Assembly: GCF_024612015.1 (NCBI RefSeq)
Contig: NZ_CP102512.1
Coordinates: 10,664,001 to 10,728,000, forward strand
Length of the DNA stretch: 64,000 nt
Source of the DNA: Streptomyces sp. CA-210063
GTDB lineage: Bacteria > Actinomycetota > Actinomycetes > Streptomycetales > Streptomycetaceae
Direction: 5' to 3'
Shown here: positions 58,492 through 64,000 of the stretch, piece by piece
Position numbering within the stretch: the stretch's first letter is position 1
Layout: every line of letters starts with the position of its first letter
Notes under the pieces: model-generated
The model's input: the letters and a program-made list of their open reading frames with translations, nothing else
Database searches by the model: none
Told to the model about the DNA's origin: nothing
Position numbers and translations under genes: made by a program

Positions 58492-59552
58492 TGCGTACCT
58501 CCACCACCATCGAAGCCTCCGGGGGCGACTGGCGGGAGATCGTCGACTACGTCACCGAGGCGGAGAAACTCGGTCTGGACATCTGCTGGGTGGCGGAGGC
58601 GTGGGGCTCCGAGGCGCCCTCGCCGTTGGGCTATCTCGCCGCGAAGACGGAGCGCATGCTTCTCGGATCGGGAATCATCCAGCTCGGCACCCGCACTCCG
58701 ACGGCCATAGCCCGCGCCGCGATCACACTGTCGCAGATTTCCCAGGGGCGCTTCCTCCTCGGGCTGGGCCCCTCCGGACCACAGGTGATCGAAGGGCTGC
58801 ACGGCGTGCCCTTCGCCCGGCCGCTGTCACGGATGCGCGAGACCGTCGAGATCGTTCGGCAGGCCGCCACGGGGGAGAAAGTCTCCCACTCCGGGCGTGA
58901 ATTCCAGATCCCGCTGCCGGGTGGGGACGGCAAGCCCATGCGCCTGTCCATGCGCGCAGAGCATGACATCCCGGTCTACCTGGCCACCCTCTCGCCGAAG
59001 ATGCTGCACCTGACCGGTGAGATCGCCGACGGCTGGCTGGGCACCAGTTTCGTACCTGAAGGCGCCAAGGAAGCGTACTTCGACCACCTGGACCGGGGCC
59101 TGGCCAACGCCGGTCGTACGCGGGCCGACCTCGACATCTGCCAGGGCGCCGAGGTCGCCTTCGCGGACGATGAGGACGCGCTGCGCGCGATGGTGGCCGG
59201 ACGCAAGAAGGAACTGGCCTTCAGTCTCGGCGGCATGGGCTCCGCGACCACGAACTTCTACAACAACGCCTACAGCCGCCAGGGATGGGCCGAGGTGGCG
59301 GCCGAGGTTCGCACCCGGTGGCAGGCCGGGGACCGGGACGGCGCGGCCGGTCTGGTCACCGACGAGATGGTGCTGGCGACCACGCTGATCGGAACCGAGG
59401 ACATCGTGCGCGAGCGGCTGCGCGTGTGGCGCGACGCCGGTGTCGACACCGTTCGCTTCTATCCCGCCGGCGAGACCCTCGACGCCCGACTCGCCACCCT
59501 GGGTCGGGCCATCGACCTGGTTCGCGATATCGAGGAGGAGGCGGCACGGTAG
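58491..59552 (+). CDS. LLM-class F420-dependent oxidoreductase
   Basis: A luciferase-like TIM-barrel protein of 353 residues. It shows EAEKLGLDICWVAEAWGSEA, LLGSGIIQLGTRTPTAIARA, GRFLLGLGPSGPQVIEGLHG and IPVYLATLSPKMLHLTGEIA. These fit the F420-dependent branch rather than FMN monooxygenases. The start ATG overlaps the preceding stop (TGATG). It likely reduces or oxidises a small organic substrate with cofactor F420. Confidence 0.88.
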   Translation: MRTSTTIEASGGDWREIVDYVTEAEKLGLDICWVAEAWGSEAPSPLGYLAAKTERMLLGSGIIQLGTRTPTAIARAAITLSQISQGRFLLGLGPSGPQVIEGLHGVPFARPLSRMRETVEIVRQAATGEKVSHSGREFQIPLPGGDGKPMRLSMRAEHDIPVYLATLSPKMLHLTGEIADGWLGTSFVPEGAKEAYFDHLDRGLANAGRTRADLDICQGAEVAFADDEDALRAMVAGRKKELAFSLGGMGSATTNFYNNAYSRQGWAEVAAEVRTRWQAGDRDGAAGLVTDEMVLATTLIGTEDIVRERLRVWRDAGVDTVRFYPAGETLDARLATLGRAIDLVRDIEEEAAR

Positions 59553-59721
59553 CGACAGGCCATGCCGGCCGAGGTGGGTCGCCCTGCACCGACGCAGTCC
59601 ACCAAGCGCCGGTTCAGGTCAACCACGGGCGCTGATGCCCTCGGCCGCCAGGCCCGACATCAGCAGGTGATCGCCCGGAACGTCCGGGTCAGGGCGTCCT
59701 CCCGGTCCGCCGCAGCGGCGA

Positions 59722-60519
59722 TTGGAGTTCCTGGACCGGATCGCCCCACTGGAGGACGCCGAGGTCTCCGCCGAACTGGCCAAGCAGTACCGGAGGTTGG
59801 GCATCGACGTCCTCACCTCCACCCGCGTCGAGTCCATCGACGAGTCCGGCCCGCAGGTCCGCGTCACGGTCACCGGAAAGGACGGCGCCCAGCAGATCCT
59901 GGAGGCGGACAAGGTCCTGCAGGCGATCGGCTTCGCGCCGAACGTCACCGGTTACGGCCTGGAGAACACCGGCGTGCGCGTCACCGAGCGCGGCGCGATC
60001 GACGTCGACGGCCGCTGCCGCACCTCCGTTCCGCACATCTACGCCATCGGCGACGTCACCGCGAAGCTGATGCTCGCGCACGCCGCCGAGGCGATGGGCG
60101 TCGTCGCCGCCGAGACGATCGCGGACGCGGAGACCATGGAGCTGGACTACGCGATGATCCCGCGCGCCACCTTCTGCCAGCCGCAGATCGCCAGCTTCGG
60201 CTACACCGAGGCGCAGGCGAGGGAGAAGGGCTTCGACGTCCAGGTCGCCAAGTTCCCGTTCACCGCGAACGCCAAGGCACACGGCCTGGGCGACGCGACC
60301 GGCTTCGTGAAGCTGATCAGCGACGCCAAGTACGGCGAACTCCTCGGAGCCCATCTCATCGGCCCCGACGTCACCGAACTCCTCCCCGAGCTGACCCTGG
60401 CCCAGCAGTGGGACCTCACGGTCCACGAGGTCGCCCGCAACGTCCACGCCCACCCGACGCTGGGCGAGGCGGTCAAGGAGGCCGTCCACGGCCTCGCGGG
60501 CCACATGATCAACATGTAG
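59722..60519 (+). pseudogene. dihydrolipoamide dehydrogenase lacking its N-terminal half
   Basis: The frame opens inside the NAD domain ([20 protein letters not shown]) and runs unbroken through [34 protein letters not shown] and the dimer interface ending [20 protein letters not shown]. The His-Glu pair of the active site (HAHPTLGEA) is present. The FAD-binding domain with the redox CxxxxC disulfide is missing, so the about 265 residues cannot be an active enzyme. TTG 59722 is the only early start codon. No frameshift is visible, so the truncation is young or the fragment is still expressed. Confidence 0.85.
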
Positions 60520-60839
60520 CGGGGTGCTCGACGCGGCGGGAACAGGGCCCGTTGGTGCTCGGATCGGTTTCGCGACCTCGAGCGGCCAAGGGGCCCTGAT
60601 CCCTTGTTGGGGAGATCCGAGGTGGTGGCCGAGGAAGATGCCTCGTGAGCCCTCGTCCTGGTCGTGGAGCCCGCTCGGTATAGCCGAGACACCGTCGTCA
60701 ATCGAGCGACACGATGGGGCTGTGACACCTGGCGGTGACGTGGCGCGGCCAGGCGAACGGCTCCGCCCCGAATTGTGCGCACGATGCGGGACGGAAGGGG
60801 CGTCGACGGCATGGGGCCGCCCGCGGCAGGATCCGCAGC
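60520..60839. other. gene-free stretch between converging genes
   Basis: No family-like frame and no strong hairpin. It separates the Lpd fragment from the aldo/keto reductase stop. Confidence 0.5.
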
Positions 60840-61895
60840 TCAGGCCGCGGGCACTGCGGGCTGGATGACGAGGGAGGCGTCACCGCCCTGGACGGCGTCT
60901 CGGGCGCGAGCGGTCGCCTCGTGGGGCACTCCGAGGGGGATTGCGCTGACGTCCGACAGGCGCGCGAACTGCTTCGGGGCGAGCTGGACGTCCAGCGCGC
61001 CCAGATAGTCGTCGAGCTGGATGAGGCTGCGCGGGCCGATGATCGGCACGAACGAGGTGGACGCCCGGGCGGCACGCTCACGCAGCCAGGCCACCGACAC
61101 CTGGGCGGGCGTCGCGCCGGTCTCCTCGGCGATGGCCAGGACGGTGTCGACGACGGCGGTCTTCTGGTCGGTGCTTTCGGTGTGCACGAGCGTCTTCAAG
61201 TCGCTCAGCCGTCCCTCGGTGCTGCGGCGGTACTTGCCGGTGAGCAGTCCGCCGCCGAGCGGAGACCACAGGGCGGCGCCGAGGCCCAGGCTCTCGGCCA
61301 TCGGCAGCAGCTCGCGGTCGGGGGTCCTCTCGACGAGGCTGTACTCGATCTGGATGCCCGTGACCGGTGCCCAGTTCTTGAGGTCGGCGAGGGTGGCGGC
61401 GCGGGAGACACGCCATGCGGGGAAGTTGGACAGGCCCGCGTGGAGGATCTTGCCGGAGCTGACCAGGTCGTCAATTCCGCGCAGAATCTCCTCCATGGGG
61501 GTGAGGTCGTCGGGGAAGTGGACCCAGTACAGGTCGATGTAGTCGGTGCCGAGGCGCTTCAGGCTGGCCTCCAGCGAAGTGACCATGTTCTTGCGGCTGT
61601 TGCCCGTCTTGGAGATGCCGGGCTGGGGGCCGGCCCCGTTGGTGAACTTGGTGGCCAGGACGAAGTGGTCCCGGTCGGCGGCGACGAACTTCCCCACCAG
61701 TTCTTCGGACTCGCCGAACTGGTAGCCGTCCGCGGTGTCGAGAAACGTTCCGCCGGCTTCGGCGAACCTGTCGAACATCCGGCGCGCTTCGTCCGGCTCG
61801 GCACCGGCACCCCAGCCGGTGCCGAAGTTCCCCGTGCCGAGTGCGTACTCGGAAACGCGCAGTCCGGTCCGTCGTCCAAAGGTCGTGTAACGCAT
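60840..61895 (-). CDS. aldo/keto reductase
   Basis: An AKR of 351 residues with the catalytic tetrad D53 and Y58 in FLDTADGYQFGE, K83 in LATKF and the His of YWVHFPD. C-terminal NADPH-binding elements are present (IIGPRSLIQLDDYLGAL). GGAG six bases before ATG 61895 supports the start. It diverges from a TetR gene, with two copies of a GATCGGT-N3-CTTA operator between them. It reduces an aldehyde or ketone, substrate unknown. Confidence 0.92.
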   Translation of the reverse strand: MRYTTFGRRTGLRVSEYALGTGNFGTGWGAGAEPDEARRMFDRFAEAGGTFLDTADGYQFGESEELVGKFVAADRDHFVLATKFTNGAGPQPGISKTGNSRKNMVTSLEASLKRLGTDYIDLYWVHFPDDLTPMEEILRGIDDLVSSGKILHAGLSNFPAWRVSRAATLADLKNWAPVTGIQIEYSLVERTPDRELLPMAESLGLGAALWSPLGGGLLTGKYRRSTEGRLSDLKTLVHTESTDQKTAVVDTVLAIAEETGATPAQVSVAWLRERAARASTSFVPIIGPRSLIQLDDYLGALDVQLAPKQFARLSDVSAIPLGVPHEATARARDAVQGGDASLVIQPAVPAA

Positions 61896-62002
61896 CAGGT
61901 CTCCTTGGTGCTGATCTCGCATCGACGGCTGGGGCGGACGGTGGCGGGTCCGGCGCCGGCGAACCACCCATCCGCGTACCGCGGGATGTGGGGCGTGCGT
62001 AA

Positions 62003-62076
62003 GTAAGATGATCGGTCTACTTAAGCCTCCACCGTAGCTGCCCTGCCTGGCTTATGTAAAACGATCGGTATCCTTA
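62003..62076. promoter_or_regulatory. two 21-base operator copies between AKR and TetR genes
   Basis: GTAAGATGATCGGT...CTTA at 62003-62023 and GTAAAACGATCGGT...CTTA at 62056-62076, 53 bases apart (five helical turns). The consensus is GTAARAYGATCGGT-N3-CTTA. The second copy ends four bases before the TetR start. Confidence 0.75.
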
Positions 62077-62080
62077 GGGT

Positions 62081-62689
62081 GTGACCGAATCTCACCCCGT
62101 GCGTCGGCGGCGAGGGCGTGGTGCCCGGGAACGGATCCTGAAGGCGGCGACCCAGCTGTTCACGGCGCAGGGGATCAATGCGACCGGGATGGACCAGCTG
62201 TCGACCGTCGCCGAAGTGTCGAAACGCACTCTCTACACGCACTTCCCGAGCAAGGACGAGCTCGTCGAGGCCTACCTGCAGTCCTTGGTGGACGATCTCC
62301 TGCCCGCCTCCCCGTCATCCGCCCAACCGACACCGAGCCTGCGTGAGCAACTCCTCGGCGTCTTCGACTGGGAGCTGCCGCAAACCACCGCTCCGTTCCG
62401 GGGATGCCCGTTCCTGAACGTCGGCGTCGAAGTACCGGACCCCGGGCATTCCACCCACCAGCTGGCCGCGGCGTACAAGAGGGAGTTCGCCCGCCGCCTC
62501 ACGGACATCGCACGGCGGGCCGGGGCCGCAGACCCGGAAACTCTTGGTGAGCAACTGGCACTGCTCTTCGACGGCGCGGCCGCACGCGGCACCGTACTCA
62601 ACAGCAGCGACACCGGTGCGTGCGCGCGATCCATAGCAGAGTCGTTGGTCGATGCCGCCCTCGCCGACGCCGACCCGGCATCCCTGTGA
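62081..62689 (+). CDS. TetR family regulator
   Basis: A protein of 202 residues. The HTH is LKAATQLFTAQGINATGMDQ, STVAEVSKRTLYTHFPSKDE, and the C-terminal part has RGCPFLNVGVEVPDPGHST, seen in TetR proteins that sense electrophiles. GTG 62081 is the first start and no ribosome site precedes it, so the mRNA may be leaderless. It probably represses itself and the divergent aldo/keto reductase through the paired operators. Confidence 0.9.
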   Translation: MTESHPVRRRRGRGARERILKAATQLFTAQGINATGMDQLSTVAEVSKRTLYTHFPSKDELVEAYLQSLVDDLLPASPSSAQPTPSLREQLLGVFDWELPQTTAPFRGCPFLNVGVEVPDPGHSTHQLAAAYKREFARRLTDIARRAGAADPETLGEQLALLFDGAAARGTVLNSSDTGACARSIAESLVDAALADADPASL

Positions 62690-62841
62690 TGACGTCGGCA
62701 ATCTGTCTTGCGAGCCGTCACCATCCGTGACGAACGGCAAGGCGGCCGACGGCCTCGAAGTCGCTGACCGGGAATGCGCGTGGCTCCGAAACACCGGACT
62801 GCGGGCGGCCGGCAGCCCATGCAACGGGGCAGGCGCGGACT

Positions 62842-62876
62842 CAGCAGGAGCAGTACATGGCCGAAACGATCGTCCG
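62842..62876 (+). repeat. 35-base element, copy 2
   Basis: Matches 36844-36878 at 32 of 35 positions. It lies about 200 bases before the IS110 transposase fragment at 63070. The stretch 62690-63069 holds no other recognised feature. Confidence 0.75.
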
Positions 62877-63069
62877 TAACGTGCTGCAGGGCGCCGGCTG
62901 GGGTGACTCGTGAACCGCTTGCCGAACTATGGCTCTCCCGGGGTGTGTTCCCCATCCGGTGCCCGTCCGCGGCCTGCCTCAACAGAGGCGTGACCCGGCT
63001 TGGCTGGTTCCGGAAGTCGGCGTGTCGGCTGCGGATCTCCTGCCGTCCCGTCCTGAGGAGCCGCAGCCG

Positions 63070-63297
63070 ATGATTCTGCTCGGCGTCGACCCGCACAAGT
63101 CCACGCACACCGCCACCGCGGTGGATCCGACGGCCAATCGGCCGATCTCCACGATCCGGATCGAGGCCACCCTGGGCGACTACCGCAGGCTGCTGGCCTG
63201 GGCCCGGAAATGGCCCGAGCGACGATGGGCCGTGGAAGGCGCCGATGGCCTGGGGCGGCACTTGTCCCGGTGGCTAGTGCAGCGCCGCATTGATCTT
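63070..63297 (+). mobile_element. IS110-family transposase, N-terminal fragment
   Basis: The frame begins MILLGVDPHKSTHTATAVDP with the first catalytic Asp of the DEDD domain, then LGDYRRLLAWARKWPERRWA, VEGADGLGRHLSRWLVQR. It is cut near 63290 where the IS630-type element begins, so the latter inserted into the IS110 gene. The rest of the IS110 gene may lie beyond the window. Confidence 0.85.
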
Positions 63298-63304
63298 GCG
63301 AGGG

Positions 63305-64000
63305 TCATGCGGCTTTGAGTGGGGTTCCGTCGTAGGTCCAGCGGAACGGGCGGGCCTCGTCGTCGTAGGCGAGCGTGAAGTCGCGGATCTGGTCGATGAG
63401 GTCCTGGCGCGAGGTGAACTCGCCGCGTCGCAGCAGCCGGCGGGCCGGAATCGAGAAGAAGATTTCGACCTGGTTGAGCCAGGAGGCGTGTTTGGGTGTG
63501 TGGTGGACGGCGAACCTCGGGTGCGCTGCCAGCCAGGCCGGGTCGCCTTGGAGACATGGGAGGACCCGTTGTCGAGGACCAAGTGGATGGTCAGGGCCGG
63601 GTCGATGCTCTGATCCAGCAGTCGCAGGAAGCGGATGAAGGCGGCCGAGTCGTTGCGGATGATGTCCTCGACCAGGACCTGGCCGGTGTGCACGTCCAGG
63701 GTCGCGATTATGGAGGCGGTGCCGTGGCGGCGGTACTCGAACTCGCGCCGCTCGATCTGGCCGGGCTTCACCAGGCGGGTCGGGTGGCGGCGGGAGCGAG
63801 CCTGCATCGCGGTTTTCTCGTCCACGCTGAGCACCACCGAGTGCGGTGGGCAGAGCAGGTAGAGGCTGCAGACTTCGGCGGCCCTGGCGTGGAAGTCCGG
63901 GTCATCCGGGCGGGTGAGCCAGCCGCGGACCAGGTGGGGCTTGAGGTCGAGGTCGGCCAGGATCCGCCCGACCTGGGACGCTGAGATCCCGGTGGAGGCC
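63305..64000 (-). mobile_element. IS630-family transposase with frameshift, 5' end beyond window
   Basis: From the edge the minus strand reads ASTGISASQVGRILADLDLK, VVLSVDEKTAMQARSRRHPT, HGTASIIATLDVHTGQV and LVLDNGSSHVSKATR. It continues in another frame as LAAHPRFAVHHTPKHASWLN and FRWTYDGTPLKAA before the stop at 63305. These are the DDE residues (VDEKT, DNGSSH, and the NQVE that follows WLN) of IS630 transposases. A single missing base near 63550 breaks the frame, so the copy is probably inactive unless frameshifting occurs. Confidence 0.88.

Noticed and set aside
1..64000. CRISPR array, tRNA, rRNA, prophage or integrase-attachment site
   Set aside because: I found no regularly spaced repeats, no cloverleaf-like gene with CCA or T-loop motif, no phage structural genes and no intact integrase; nothing in the window supports these.

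Overview
The window is actinobacterial DNA, most likely from a Streptomyces. By eye it is roughly 70% G+C, codons end in G or C, GTG starts are frequent, and the regulator families (TetR, MarR, HxlR, LysR, AraC, CGNR) are typical. No rRNA, tRNA, CRISPR array, replication origin or core housekeeping operon was seen. It looks like an accessory catabolic region: about forty intact genes, mostly oxidoreductases, hydrolases, CoA-pathway enzymes and their local regulators, separated by many decayed gene and transposase pieces.

Layout. 1-15 kb: a cut TetR gene; a LysR regulator divergent from an iron alcohol dehydrogenase and a 3-hydroxyisobutyryl-CoA hydrolase-like gene; an MDR reductase; a TetR regulator divergent from an SDR; an Old Yellow Enzyme (OYE); a SnoaL-like protein; an alpha/beta hydrolase; an acyl-CoA ligase; a second SDR. 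The gaps hold remnants of MDR, OYE, amidase, flavin oxidoreductase, enoyl-CoA hydratase, HxlR and CGNR genes. 15.0-28.8 kb: the best-defined unit, a homoprotocatechuate (4-hydroxyphenylacetate) operon. A divergent MarR gene precedes flavin reductase, hpaB-type monooxygenase, an FAH-RraA fusion, a DapA-family lyase, hpaE and hpaD, mostly with 4-base overlaps. An AraC regulator, an MFS transporter and a GMC oxidoreductase/aldehyde dehydrogenase pair follow. 29-41 kb: a carboxylesterase, an MDR reductase, an SDR paralogue, an HxlR/thioesterase pair, a GtrA-like membrane protein and a GlxA-type regulator among remnants of IS200/IS605 (TnpB), IS481, IS110 and IS5 elements. 41.5-50.9 kb: a flavin oxidoreductase, an amidase, two paralogous TetR/hydrolase pairs, an HxlR/CGNR pair and a haloacetate dehalogenase-like enzyme. 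51-64 kb: MFS and LuxR remnants; an acyl-CoA ligase/hydrolase/enoyl-CoA hydratase operon with a TetR regulator and an SDR; HxlR; SRPBCC/LLM oxidoreductase; a headless dihydrolipoamide dehydrogenase; an aldo/keto reductase with its TetR; IS110 and IS630 pieces at the edge.

How it works together. The central operon should take 4-hydroxyphenylacetate through homoprotocatechuate ring cleavage to pyruvate and succinic semialdehyde. A box shared by the MFS and GMC promoters suggests that uptake and an upstream alcohol-to-acid step (for example tyrosol to 4-hydroxyphenylacetate) belong to the same regulon. Much of the rest consists of small regulator-plus-enzyme modules, each with a visible palindromic operator. 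One operator type, TAYG-NN-CRTA, recurs before many unrelated genes. Several remnants have an intact homologue in the same window, which points to repeated duplication, recombination and decay within one locus.
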